A stretch of DNA of 64,000 nucleotides from an uncultured Lachnospiraceae bacterium (lineage in GTDB: Bacteria > Bacillota > Clostridia > Lachnospirales > Lachnospiraceae). Made by a program: the position numbers and the translations under genes. Location: assembly GCA_948794795.1 (NCBI GenBank), contig CAQGLR010000017.1:1-64000 (forward strand), given 5' to 3'. Shown piece after piece: positions 25,687-35,122 of the stretch (positions are counted from its first letter, which is position 1; each line of letters begins with the position of its first letter). A model generated the notes under the pieces. It made no database searches and was not told the origin of the DNA. It worked only from the letters and a program-made list of their open reading frames with translations.

Positions 25687-26655
25687 TTATTCTGCCTTCT
25701 GGCTTGCCTTAAGCCTGTCAAGTGCAGAAACAGGTGCTCCTTGTGGTTTCTTCTGTGAAGCATCCACAGAAGCCGCCCTGGATGCCTGTGTCCTTGGAGA
25801 TACCGTACCTGCTGGGCGTGAATTAATTAATGTAACCACCTTATCCATATAAGCCTTAATTTCATCTGGATTTACACTTTCAATACCATTAACTGCTGTT
25901 TCAATAGCTAAAAGCTTAGAAAGCTGCTCTTTATTAATGTCTGAAAGCTCCTTGCTGCCTGAAACCAGAAGCATTATATTTTCTGCAATGCCTGTTGTGC
26001 TTTCAAGCAGTTCTTTACTTGTCCCGACAAGTTCCCTGCTATTTTCAAGAAGCTCTTTACTATTACTGTCTTCTGACATGGCACCAGCCCCTGTACTCTC
26101 TGCCTGCTGTATATTGCCATCACTATCCAGAGCCTCAGGAATTCTTTCTAAAATTAAATCAAGTATTTCCTTAATACTTTCTGAATTCTTTACCTCATAC
26201 TTAGCAATAAGCTTTGCTGAATTAAGAGTATTTTCATTAATCTTTTCTACAGCCTGCTCCAATGTCATTGATTCTGCTGGTTCATCTTCACCAGAATTAT
26301 CAAACATTGACTTTGCCTTCTCCTGGTATCCCTGGCTTACCATACCAAGCCCGTTAAGGCTGTCATAAATAGACCTTTCAAGGCTTATCTGCTCTTCAAG
26401 CTTTGTATTAAGCATCTGGAACATTCTTTCCTGGTACCCATAAAGTTTGTCCCATGCATCACTTCCCCTGTTAGATAGAATAGTATTTATTCCATCTATT
26501 ATAAAATACGTTGCTATAAGCACAATAACTGCAATTATTATGCTTAACACTATGCCAAATATACTTTTTGACAAAGCATCACGGAATATTACCTCTGCCA
26601 GTACGCCTGCTACCCAGACAATCGCTGACATTACCGTAGTTTTCTCAAGTTCCAT
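25687..26655 (-). CDS. Membrane protein with coiled-coil tail, function unknown
   Basis: This 322-residue protein has two membrane helices near the N-terminus (about 8-25 and 30-55). A long predicted coiled-coil and helical cytoplasmic region follows (about 75-290), with LLENSRELVGTSKELLEST repeats, and then a basic tail. The pattern resembles scaffold or methyl-accepting-like proteins, but no HAMP or signalling domain is visible. The start at 26655 has GGAG 6 bp upstream; a start 4 codons earlier does not. It is 37 bp downstream of ahcY, probably in the same transcript. I do not recognise a named family. Confidence 0.75.
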   Translation of the reverse strand: MELEKTTVMSAIVWVAGVLAEVIFRDALSKSIFGIVLSIIIAVIVLIATYFIIDGINTILSNRGSDAWDKLYGYQERMFQMLNTKLEEQISLERSIYDSLNGLGMVSQGYQEKAKSMFDNSGEDEPAESMTLEQAVEKINENTLNSAKLIAKYEVKNSESIKEILDLILERIPEALDSDGNIQQAESTGAGAMSEDSNSKELLENSRELVGTSKELLESTTGIAENIMLLVSGSKELSDINKEQLSKLLAIETAVNGIESVNPDEIKAYMDKVVTLINSRPAGTVSPRTQASRAASVDASQKKPQGAPVSALDRLKASQKAE

Positions 26656-26692
26656 AGTTTTCTCCATTTCTGTAACACAGCTTATTTATAAA

Positions 26693-27937
26693 TTAAAGGG
26701 ATGAACTATTCAGATATTCTGTCTGGTATGGGGTAAGTACATCAATCTCTTTGCCAAGGAAGCCAAGTTTACGGCGTGCAACTTCCATATCAACTTCTTT
26801 TGGAACATCAATTATCTTTTCCTTAAGCTCTTTCTCATGTTCAACAAGATACTTAGCACTCAGTGCCTGTATTGCAAAGCTCATATCCATAATTTCCGCT
26901 GGATGGCCGTCACCTGCTGCAAGGTTTACAAGACGTCCCTCTGCAAGCACATAAATTGTCACTCCATTAGGAAGCTTATACCCAATAATATTATTGCGCA
27001 TCTCTTCACTGCTAACTGCAACTTCACGGAGACGCTTCATGTCAATTTCCACATCAAAGTGGCCTGCATTACAAAGTATTGCCCCTTCTTTCATCTCCAT
27101 GAAATCCTCTTCATCTATTACACCTGCACAGCCTGTAACTGTAACAAAGAAGTCACCATACTTTGCAGCCTCTTTCATAGGCATTACTTCAAATCCGTCC
27201 ATTACAGCCTCTATAGCCTTAACAGGGTCAATTTCTGTAACAATTACACGTGCACCAAGAGCCTTTGCCCTCATTGATACACCCTTGCCACACCAGCCAT
27301 ATCCTGCTACTACTACAATCTTACCTGCAACAATAAGGTTAGTAGTCCTGTTAATTCCATCCCATACAGACTGTCCTGTCCCATACCTGTTGTCAAAAAG
27401 ATGCTTACAGTCTGCATTATTTACAAGCACCATTGGAAATTCAAGCTGCCCTGCAGCATCCATAGCCTGTAAACGTATTATTCCTGTAGTAGTTTCCTCA
27501 CATCCGCCAATAACATACTGTAACTGGTCTTTCTTAGATGTATGGAGCATATGCACCAGGTCTCCGCCATCATCTATAATAATATTAGCTTGGTGTGAAA
27601 GTGTTTCTGATATATGTGCATTGTACTCATCATCTGTAGCACCATGCCATGCAAATACATTAAGCCCTGCTGTTACAAGTGCTGCTGCCACATCATCCTG
27701 TGTTGAAAGCGGGTTGCTGCCTGTAATAAACATCTCTGCCCCGCCTGCTGCGAGAACCTTACATAAATATGCTGTCTTTGCTTCAAGATGGATTGAAAGC
27801 GCAATCCTTTTTCCTGCAAACGGCTTAGTTTTTGAAAAATCCTCTTCTAAACTACGCAGAAGCGGACAATTCCTTCTTACCCATTCAATCTTGTGTTCAC
27901 CTGAAGGTGAAAGTCCAATATCTCTTATCTGGCTCAT
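26693..27937 (-). CDS. ahcY: Adenosylhomocysteinase
   Basis: This 414-residue enzyme hydrolyses S-adenosylhomocysteine to adenosine and homocysteine, removing the product of methyltransferases. The NAD-binding loop is VVVAGYGWCGKG, and AGHFDVEID and VLAEGRLVNLAAGDGHP are family signatures. It ends shortly after DVLTPYQTEYLNSS, as in the short bacterial/archaeal type, without the KPDHYRY tail. Many Lachnospiraceae use the Pfs/LuxS route instead, so its presence is informative. No methionine-cycle gene is adjacent. Confidence 0.95.
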   Translation of the reverse strand: MSQIRDIGLSPSGEHKIEWVRRNCPLLRSLEEDFSKTKPFAGKRIALSIHLEAKTAYLCKVLAAGGAEMFITGSNPLSTQDDVAAALVTAGLNVFAWHGATDDEYNAHISETLSHQANIIIDDGGDLVHMLHTSKKDQLQYVIGGCEETTTGIIRLQAMDAAGQLEFPMVLVNNADCKHLFDNRYGTGQSVWDGINRTTNLIVAGKIVVVAGYGWCGKGVSMRAKALGARVIVTEIDPVKAIEAVMDGFEVMPMKEAAKYGDFFVTVTGCAGVIDEEDFMEMKEGAILCNAGHFDVEIDMKRLREVAVSSEEMRNNIIGYKLPNGVTIYVLAEGRLVNLAAGDGHPAEIMDMSFAIQALSAKYLVEHEKELKEKIIDVPKEVDMEVARRKLGFLGKEIDVLTPYQTEYLNSSSL

Positions 27938-28058
27938 AATACTTCCTTCCTGTTTAATGAAAACTTTTCTGTTACGTTTTACTTACTAATTATAACACAC
28001 AAGATTTAAAAGTAAAGCAGCAAACCTGGTTTAACATAACAATCATGTACAAGGGGAA

Positions 28059-28100
28059 GGATTTGAAAATTAAATACTTTGCAAGTTAATTACTCTGGCA
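28059..28100. repeat. Left-end fragment of a T-type element
   Basis: GGATTTGAAAATTAAAT followed by TTAATTACTCTGGCA matches the T-type end and left core, with the same GGATTT variant seen in the copy at 46991-47247. The right half is missing. The other 290 bp of this gap, between ahcY and the next plus-strand gene, are AT-rich with a TATAAT-like sequence near 28205. Confidence 0.7.
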
Positions 28101-28281
28101 TGGAAACTGTCTATCCCCATAAAAGCAAATATACAGAAATTATTAAAATTTATGAAACTGACAGATTATACCATTCTTTCTATTTACTAATCCAATAAAT
28201 ATAGTATAATATTTATTTAGCTTATAAACGTTCAAATTCTATAAAATTATCCTTGCCAGCAATGGCAGATACTTGAAAGGC

Positions 28282-28785
28282 ATGGTTATTTATATGTTTA
28301 CATTTTCACTTTATCCTAGTTCTTGTTACCATCATGTCCCAGAACTTATTATGGGAAGACAAGAAAAAACTTATTTCATTGATATGGATGGGCTTCCTTA
28401 CTTAATAATAAAAATTAGTAACAACACCTGGAACCCATTTAATACAGAATGTTTATTCAAGCAATTTTTCTGTATAGGCAATGGAGATGAAGTGTATTTA
28501 ATTAATCTGCACACAAAAGAAACCAAAACCATTCTATGTGATATGTATTTTGGTTATTTCTATATTTACAACAATAAATTATATATAACTTCAAATGACC
28601 GGCTTTTCTGTTTTAACCATAACTGTGACATGCTTTGGCAGACAGAAAAAATAGCAATAGATGGTGTAATAGTAAATGGATTTTCAGAAAAAAGCCTGCT
28701 TGTATCTTGTGAAACAGACCCACCGGGTGGATGGATACAATACCAGATTTCTATTTTCAATGGTAAAATACTGTCTCCCAGATAA
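28282..28785 (+). CDS. Hypothetical protein, possibly beta-propeller-like
   Basis: This protein of about 167 residues has repeating short beta-strand-like blocks (YFIDMDGLPYLIIKI, EVYLINLHTKET, LYITSNDRLFCFNHNCD) that suggest a partial propeller. I recognise no family. The start is uncertain: GAAAGG at 28275-28280 is too close to the ATG at 28282 and rather far from the ATG at 28294. It converges with the amidase-domain gene. Confidence 0.6.
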   Translation: MVIYMFTFSLYPSSCYHHVPELIMGRQEKTYFIDMDGLPYLIIKISNNTWNPFNTECLFKQFFCIGNGDEVYLINLHTKETKTILCDMYFGYFYIYNNKLYITSNDRLFCFNHNCDMLWQTEKIAIDGVIVNGFSEKSLLVSCETDPPGGWIQYQISIFNGKILSPR

Positions 28786-28881
28786 GCAGGCTTAAAATAT
28801 AACAGTATATTATCAAAAAATCCAAAAACACATACTCCAGTAAATAACATTGCCCCAATAACACTATGGTCTTCTCTAATT

Positions 28882-29427
28882 CTATGAATGTAAACTGATT
28901 CCTTCATAAAAATTATTAAAACAAACTTCTTTATCCCTTACATATTCCCTGAACCCCTCAATGTGTATATAACGCACACCTGCATAATTATAACTGTCAA
29001 GTCTTCTGTTAAAAGCATCGTCTGAGTGGGCACTTACTAGTATACTGCCATTATCAAAACCAGTTACTATAAGGGTATGGTAATATCTGTCCATATCATT
29101 CCTAAGTTGCACAGCATCCCCTATTTCAACTGACTCTATATCTGTTTCATAACCAAATGGCCCATTTAATGTATTGGTAGTAATAAATCCATAGAAAAAT
29201 GAAACACCTGCCCATGATGGTGAACGGTCATTAATACCAGAATAATACCATCCATTAACCTCATCATAATTCATTTCACAACAACCTGCATAAATACACT
29301 GTGATACAAAACTTGTACAATCACCACCAATACCTGTAAAATTATAGAACAACGGATTCCTTTCATAAGCCCATCTTGCAGCATACGCATATGCATGCTG
29401 CCTGTTATAAGGTTTAACTTCAAGCAT
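28882..29427 (-). CDS. Amidase-domain (Amidase_6) protein
   Basis: This 181-residue protein fits the Amidase_6 family, which is related to NlpC/P60 papain-like cysteine hydrolases. The catalytic Cys37 lies in GDCTSFVSQ, and the second-site His is in YYHTLIVTG. The typical YAxxWA segment (AYAARWA) comes first. There is no signal peptide, unlike many secreted members, so it may be spore- or cytoplasm-located. An AGGAGG site sets the start at 29427. Confidence 0.85.
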   Translation of the reverse strand: MLEVKPYNRQHAYAYAARWAYERNPLFYNFTGIGGDCTSFVSQCIYAGCCEMNYDEVNGWYYSGINDRSPSWAGVSFFYGFITTNTLNGPFGYETDIESVEIGDAVQLRNDMDRYYHTLIVTGFDNGSILVSAHSDDAFNRRLDSYNYAGVRYIHIEGFREYVRDKEVCFNNFYEGISLHS

Positions 29428-29624
29428 AAACTGCCTCCTGTTAAAAACCAAGTTATACTATTATATATATAAAATTTATAAATGTTCATGGCAAATTACT
29501 GTAATACCATTCTGTAATTACAAGAAAAAATTTCCATGTTTTTCCTCATTTCTGTGCTGCTTTTTGCACATTGTCATTTTCTGCTAATTAAATACCAGCA
29601 ATCCTTATTGCCTGTAAGCAGCTT

Positions 29625-29653
29625 TTGACATCATGTGCAACATGTTATATAAT
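29625..29653 (+). promoter_or_regulatory. Consensus sigma-A promoter with operator-like palindrome
   Basis: TTGACA (29625-29630) and TATAAT (29648-29653) are both perfect consensus with a 17-bp spacer. Within the spacer, CATGT-GCA-ACATG (29632-29644) is an inverted repeat that a repressor could bind. It is about 110 bp upstream of the CmpB-like gene. The rest of this 335-bp gap holds no other supported feature. Confidence 0.8.
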
Positions 29654-29762
29654 TTCTAACTATAAAAAACAGAACTATACACAAGAATTTATACATGGAC
29701 TTCTGATATACTGCCTGCCTTGTTATACAGACAGGCCATAGCTGGCAGAAATGAGGACAATT

Positions 29763-30662
29763 ATGATTTTAGGATTATCACCATATTTTATATTAATGAA
29801 TTTTTATATTTTCAGTTTCTTTGGATGGATATATGAAAGCACTTTTGTTTCTATAAGAGACAGGAAATTAATTAACAGAGGTTTTCTTACTGGCCCGCTG
29901 CTTCCTTTGTATGGCACAGGTGCAACCCTTGTATATGTTACCCTGAGACCTCTTGAAGCACATCCATCATTACTTTTTATATCTGGTATGGCCATTGCAA
30001 CTATAACAGAATATATTGTTGCACTGCTCCTTGAAAAACTAACACATGCCAAGTGGTGGGATTATTCCAATGAACCTTATAATTTCCAGGGAAGGGTCGC
30101 ACTAATCCCTTCACTGTTCTGGGGGTTTTTATCAATTTTTTTATTTGACTTTTTAGAACCCTTTGTTATAAGAATTATTAATATGGTTCCTTACAAAAAA
30201 GGCAAGTATTTGTTAATTATTGCTGTTATTCTGACAATTATTGATTTAACATATACAATATTTACTACAGTAAACTTCAGCAGACAGCTGGAAATCCTTT
30301 ATAACTTCCGCAATGAAATAGAAAACCAGCTCCAGGATACACGTTTTAAATCACTTCTTGAAATTATAACCGCAAGAACAATAACTTCCAGCAGCAAAAA
30401 AGAAACCATATCCCAGAAGATAAATATATTAAAAGAAGCGTACAATACTGATACAAAGCTTCTGCAGATTGAAGAACGTTTCAAAAGTTATTTTGAGAAA
30501 CATTCGTCCTTCTTAAAAAAACATCCTTTCAATGGAAACTTACGTATTGTAGATGCATTTCCAACTATGAAGTTTATTTCCAGAAATAAAAAACTTATAG
30601 ATGTTAAAGAATTTCTTACTAACCTCAATATAAGGTCTGGCAAAAACAAAGATGATAACTAG
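29763..30662 (+). CDS. CmpB-like (PF06541) integral membrane protein
   Basis: This 299-residue protein fits the family annotated as putative ABC transporter permease CmpB. It starts with a membrane helix and the signature FFGWIYES, then GFLTGPLLPLYGTGA and HAKWWDYS. About six helices occupy residues 5-175, followed by a charged helical cytoplasmic tail. Function of the family is unclear, and no ATPase partner is adjacent. GAGG 6 bp upstream fixes the start at 29763. Confidence 0.87.
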   Translation: MILGLSPYFILMNFYIFSFFGWIYESTFVSIRDRKLINRGFLTGPLLPLYGTGATLVYVTLRPLEAHPSLLFISGMAIATITEYIVALLLEKLTHAKWWDYSNEPYNFQGRVALIPSLFWGFLSIFLFDFLEPFVIRIINMVPYKKGKYLLIIAVILTIIDLTYTIFTTVNFSRQLEILYNFRNEIENQLQDTRFKSLLEIITARTITSSSKKETISQKINILKEAYNTDTKLLQIEERFKSYFEKHSSFLKKHPFNGNLRIVDAFPTMKFISRNKKLIDVKEFLTNLNIRSGKNKDDN

Positions 30663-30705
30663 TGCCTCCAGAAACTGGACTTAGCACAATCCGGCATACA
30701 ATATT

Positions 30706-30741
30706 ATGTTATATATTGCAAATTAACACAATATATGGTAG
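30706..30741 (+). promoter_or_regulatory. Two candidate NrdR boxes upstream of nrdD
   Basis: ATGTTATATATTGCAA (30706-30721) and ACACAATATATGGTAG (30726-30741) resemble the NrdR box consensus acaCwAtATaTwGtgt, with matching central cores. They lie 20 bp apart start to start, close to two helical turns, although many known pairs are about three turns apart. A further perfect palindrome, ATATGGTA-GTATA-TACCATAT, overlaps at 30733-30753. Confidence 0.5.
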
Positions 30742-30850
30742 TATATACCATATCCCTAATCTATGAAAATCCTGTTTCTGTACTTTTCATGGATTGGTAA
30801 GCTGCCAAAGATGGTATTAGGATTTATATATATCGAAAGGATGATTTACT

Positions 30851-33013
30851 ATGAAAATAATTAAACGCAGCGGTACAGAAGAAACATTTAACATAGACAA
30901 AATTATTGCAGCTGTAAGCAAAGCTAATAAGGAAGTTGAAACTATTAACCGCATGTCTGAAGAACAAGTAGAAGAAATTGCAGGCAATGTAACACAAATA
31001 TGTGCTGATATGAACAGGGCGCTCAATGTTGAAGAAATCCAGGACCTTGTTGAAGACCAGATAATGAATAAGCGTGCATTTGCAGTAGCACGTAAATATA
31101 TTACCTACCGTTATACAAGGGCACTTGTGCGTAAGTCAAATTCTACAGATAAACAGATTATGAGCTTGCTTGAATGCCAGAATGAAGAAGTATTACAGGA
31201 AAATTCCAATAAAAATCCTGCTGTAAACAGTGTACAGCGTGATTATATGGCAGGTGAGGTCAGTAAAGATATTACCAAAAGGTTTCTTCTGCCAGAAGAT
31301 ATTACACAGGCACATGAACAGGGAATTATACACTTCCATGATTCAGATTATTTTGCACAACATATGCACAACTGCTGCCTTGTCAACCTTGAAGATATGC
31401 TACAGAACGGGACTGTTATAAGTGAGACTATGATAGACACCCCTAAAAGCTTTTCAACAGCATGTAATATTGCCACACAGAGCATAGCACAGATTGCAAG
31501 CTCACAATATGGCGGACAGAGCATTTCACTAGCCCACCTTGCACCATTTGTAAATGTAAGCCGCCTGAAATTCCGCAGGCAGGTTGCAGAAGAATTTAAA
31601 GAATCCGGAATAGAATGTACTGAAGAGCAGATAAACCAGGTTGCTGAACTCCGGGTTAAAGATGAGATAAAACGAGGGGTACAGATGATACAGTACCAGG
31701 TAATAACCCTTATGACAACAAATGGACAGGCACCTTTTGTAACTGTCTTTATGTACCTTAATGAAGTTCCAGAAGGCAGGCTGCGTGAAGACCTTGCCAT
31801 GATTACAGAAGAAATACTGCGCCAGCGTATACTTGGAGTGAAAAATGAGAAAGGCGTTTATATTACGCCTGCATTCCCAAAACTTATATATGTGCTTGAG
31901 GAAGATAATATACGTGAAGGCTCAAAATACTGGTATTTAACAAAACTTGCAGCAAAATGCACTGCAAAGCGCATGGTTCCAGATTATATTTCTGAGAAAA
32001 TAATGAAACAGCTTAAAGATGGCAACTGTTATACCTGTATGGGATGCCGCTCCTTCCTTACTGTTTACCATGACGAAAATAATAAACCTAAATTCTATGG
32101 AAGGTTCAACCAGGGTGTTGTAACTGTAAATCTTGTTGATATTGCTTGTTCATCAGAAGGTGATATTGATAAATTCTGGGAAATATTTAACGAACGCATG
32201 GTTCTATGTAAACGTGCACTTATGTGCAGGCATAACAGGCTTAAAGGCACACCATCTGATGTTGCCCCTATTTTATGGCAGTATGGTGCACTTGCCCGCC
32301 TGAAAAAAGGCGAAAAGATTGACCCGCTGCTGTATAATGGATATTCTACACTTTCACTTGGTTATGCAGGGCTTTGTGAATGTACGCGTTATATGACAGG
32401 CAAATCACATACACATCCTGATGCCACCCCATTTGCATTAGAAGTAATGCAGAAACTTAATGATTTCTGTGCAAAATGGCGTGAAGAAGAAAATATTGAT
32501 TTCAGCTTATATGGCACACCACTTGAATCAACTACATATAAATTCTCCAAGTGCCTCCAGAAACGTTTTGGAATTATAAAAGGAGTTACAGATAAAAATT
32601 ATATAACCAACAGTTACCATGTACATGTAACAGAAGAAATTAACGCATTTGAAAAACTGAAATTTGAAGCACAGTTCCAACGCCTTTCACCAGGCGGGGC
32701 AATAAGTTATGTTGAAGTACCTAATATGGAGAATAATATTGATGCTGTACTTGAATTAATGAAATATATCTATAATAATATTATGTATGCAGAACTTAAT
32801 ACCAAAAGTGACTACTGCCAGGAATGTGGGTACACAGGCCAGATTGAAATAGTTACAGATATCCATGGCAAGCTGGTATGGGAATGTCCAAACTGCGGCA
32901 ATTCAGACCAGAATAAAATGAATGTTGCACGCCGTACCTGTGGCTATATCGGCACACAGTTCTGGAACCAGGGACGTACACAGGAAATAAAAGAAAGGGT
33001 ACTCCATCTGTAA
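30851..33013 (+). CDS. nrdD: Anaerobic (class III) ribonucleoside-triphosphate reductase
   Basis: This 720-residue glycyl-radical enzyme reduces ribonucleotides to deoxyribonucleotides without oxygen. An ATP-cone regulatory domain is at about 1-95. The C-terminal zinc site uses CQEC and CPNC pairs, and the radical motif RRTCGYIG at 694-701 puts the Gly at 698. Length is typical. The usual activase gene nrdG is not downstream: a terminator and an unrelated sensor kinase follow. The leader has NrdR-like boxes and an imperfect hairpin (30758-30795). Confidence 0.95.
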   Translation: MKIIKRSGTEETFNIDKIIAAVSKANKEVETINRMSEEQVEEIAGNVTQICADMNRALNVEEIQDLVEDQIMNKRAFAVARKYITYRYTRALVRKSNSTDKQIMSLLECQNEEVLQENSNKNPAVNSVQRDYMAGEVSKDITKRFLLPEDITQAHEQGIIHFHDSDYFAQHMHNCCLVNLEDMLQNGTVISETMIDTPKSFSTACNIATQSIAQIASSQYGGQSISLAHLAPFVNVSRLKFRRQVAEEFKESGIECTEEQINQVAELRVKDEIKRGVQMIQYQVITLMTTNGQAPFVTVFMYLNEVPEGRLREDLAMITEEILRQRILGVKNEKGVYITPAFPKLIYVLEEDNIREGSKYWYLTKLAAKCTAKRMVPDYISEKIMKQLKDGNCYTCMGCRSFLTVYHDENNKPKFYGRFNQGVVTVNLVDIACSSEGDIDKFWEIFNERMVLCKRALMCRHNRLKGTPSDVAPILWQYGALARLKKGEKIDPLLYNGYSTLSLGYAGLCECTRYMTGKSHTHPDATPFALEVMQKLNDFCAKWREEENIDFSLYGTPLESTTYKFSKCLQKRFGIIKGVTDKNYITNSYHVHVTEEINAFEKLKFEAQFQRLSPGGAISYVEVPNMENNIDAVLELMKYIYNNIMYAELNTKSDYCQECGYTGQIEIVTDIHGKLVWECPNCGNSDQNKMNVARRTCGYIGTQFWNQGRTQEIKERVLHL

Positions 33014-33116
33014 GAAAAGCATCTGCACACACACTTTCTTCTCTCTGGAATTATAAAGTAATTCTTATTAAAAACATACAAGCTGCCAGCAATTTTATAT
33101 TGTTTAATAACATAAA

Positions 33117-33157
33117 TGTGCAAAACTTTACCAGATTATAAAAGTTTTGCACATTTT
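33117..33157. terminator. Terminator between nrdD and the sensor kinase gene
   Basis: TGTGCAAAACTTT (33117-33129) and AAAGTTTTGCACA (33141-33153) form a perfect 13-bp stem followed by TTTTATT. It can serve both convergent genes. Confidence 0.9.
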
Positions 33158-33206
33158 ATTATTTACAGTGAAACAGCTATAAATTTAAAGCCTGTATTCT
33201 TAACTT

Positions 33207-34442
33207 TTATACTTTTGCAAATACAACAGTAACTATCATAAAACCATTACTTGTTTCTGCAAAAATCCCACCATTCATTTTATACATAAGCTGACGGCAT
33301 ATATAAAGCCCTAAACCACTTCCTCTATTATTTCCTGCGTTTGACCCACGCCAGAAACTGTCAAATATATGCGGGAATTCTGTTTCTGGAAGTGTACAGC
33401 CACTATTCTTTACCGCAATAAGTATACTGTCCTCCTCTTCCTGGATATCTATACTTATACTGTACCCGTCACCATATTTTATAGCATTTTCAATTATATT
33501 CTGCAAAACCTCTGTACCTCTGTCAATATCACCAGAAACCAGGCAGTCAGAATATTTCCCTATATCAAATTTTGTATTAACCAGCCTAAGCTTCTCATTG
33601 TAATATCCTGAAATATTATTTATAATATCTGACAGGAAGAACTCACCTTTATTTACATCAAGGCTTAAATATTCTTCACTTGAAGCTTTGGCAAGCTGTG
33701 AAACAAAACCTTCTATTTCATCAGCTTTATTATTTATTTTTTCTATAATTTCATATTGTTTCTCCCTGTCAGGATAAAGATTTGTTAAAAATGCTTTTGT
33801 ATATAACTTAATAGCAGATAATGGTGTTTTTATATCATGTGATATAGACAACAGTAATGTATTTTTATCTTTCTGCAGCTTTAATTCACGCTGTTTATGC
33901 TGTTCTATATTTTCACGTAGTAAATCAATCCCCCATAAAAACTTTCCAAAATAATGGTTTTTATTTTCATAGACAGGAATAATAAGGTTTCCCTTTGCAA
34001 GTTCATATGGCACATCTTTTAACTTCTCAAATGGAAGTAATATTTTCTGTCTTATAAATATAAAAATTATTATAAATATAACCATCATTATTACAAAAAA
34101 TATATTTAATATAAGAATGTTATTATTATTCCTGGTTCCTGGTATATAATCAAAACGGTATAAAGTACCATTAATACTGCAAATATAATAATCACTTACT
34201 GTATTATAAAAACTGCTGCTTTTATTATATTTTTCTATATTGGTTATATATTTACAACTAGATAAATCTATACTTCCAATGCCATTTTCTTTAATTAAAG
34301 CCTCAATTCTTTTTATTTCTACGCGGTACTGCCTGCCACTGTAAAAATCCTTATTATTATTAACAATAATAATATTTATACAGCCCCAAAATATAATTAC
34401 TGCTGTTATAACTATTATAAATATCCTGTCAAACTGTTTCAT
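33207..34442 (-). CDS. Two-component sensor histidine kinase
   Basis: This 411-residue kinase has two membrane helices (about 8-30 and 105-130) around an extracytoplasmic loop of about 75 residues, then a HAMP-like linker. The phosphoacceptor His lies in SHDIKTPLSA, with N-box NAIKYGDG and G-box GSGLGLYI. It overlaps the response regulator gene by 4 bp, so the pair is coupled. It sits in one operon with an FtsX-type ABC exporter, an arrangement typical of antimicrobial-peptide sensing, although the ligand is unknown. Confidence 0.92.
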   Translation of the reverse strand: MKQFDRIFIIVITAVIIFWGCINIIIVNNNKDFYSGRQYRVEIKRIEALIKENGIGSIDLSSCKYITNIEKYNKSSSFYNTVSDYYICSINGTLYRFDYIPGTRNNNNILILNIFFVIMMVIFIIIFIFIRQKILLPFEKLKDVPYELAKGNLIIPVYENKNHYFGKFLWGIDLLRENIEQHKQRELKLQKDKNTLLLSISHDIKTPLSAIKLYTKAFLTNLYPDREKQYEIIEKINNKADEIEGFVSQLAKASSEEYLSLDVNKGEFFLSDIINNISGYYNEKLRLVNTKFDIGKYSDCLVSGDIDRGTEVLQNIIENAIKYGDGYSISIDIQEEEDSILIAVKNSGCTLPETEFPHIFDSFWRGSNAGNNRGSGLGLYICRQLMYKMNGGIFAETSNGFMIVTVVFAKV

Positions 34443-35101
34443 ACAAATTTATACCCCATGCCCCATATTGTAATAATCCTTTCTGGTTTACGTGGGTCGT
34501 CTTCTATTTTCTGGCGCAGCCACTTAATATGTACTGTAAGTGTCTGTGGTTCTGAAAAGCTGTCCCTTCCCCATATCTGGTTAAAAATATATTCCTTGCC
34601 AAGTGCCCTGCCTTTATTTTCTATAAGCAGACACAAAAGGTCAAACTCCTTTGCAGTCATATCAAGCAATACTCCATCTTTTTTTACAGTATGGCTTATT
34701 TTATTAATACAAAGGTTTCCACATATTATTTCACCAGAAACATACCTGCGCTTAAAAATACCACTTATCTTGGCAAGAAGTATATCAATATCATATGGCT
34801 TCCCAATATAATCATCAGCCCCCAGGTTAAGCCCGTCAAGTTTTGACTGCTTATCATCCTTTGCACTTAATATAATAACTGGTACGTTACCATCCTCACG
34901 TATTTTCCTGCATACTGCAAAACCATCAGTTCCAGGAAGCATTATATCAAGAAGCACTAACTTCGCACCTTTTTCTTTATATAATTCCAGAGCTTCATTC
35001 CCAGTTGCTGCAGTACATACAGAATAACCTGCTGCACATAAGAAATCAGCAAGCAGCCCTGCCAGTTCTTTATTATCTTCTACAATTAATATATCTGCCA
35101 T
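34439..35101 (-). CDS. OmpR-family response regulator
   Basis: This 220-residue regulator has a receiver domain (about 1-115; phosphorylated Asp in VLLDIMLPG, Lys in KPYDIDILL) and a C-terminal winged-helix DNA-binding domain (about 125-220). Its partner is the overlapping sensor kinase. The likely target is its own operon with the ABC exporter. Confidence 0.93.
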   Translation of the reverse strand: MADILIVEDNKELAGLLADFLCAAGYSVCTAATGNEALELYKEKGAKLVLLDIMLPGTDGFAVCRKIREDGNVPVIILSAKDDKQSKLDGLNLGADDYIGKPYDIDILLAKISGIFKRRYVSGEIICGNLCINKISHTVKKDGVLLDMTAKEFDLLCLLIENKGRALGKEYIFNQIWGRDSFSEPQTLTVHIKWLRQKIEDDPRKPERIITIWGMGYKFV

Positions 35102-35122
35102 AACGTCCTCTGGATATGCATG

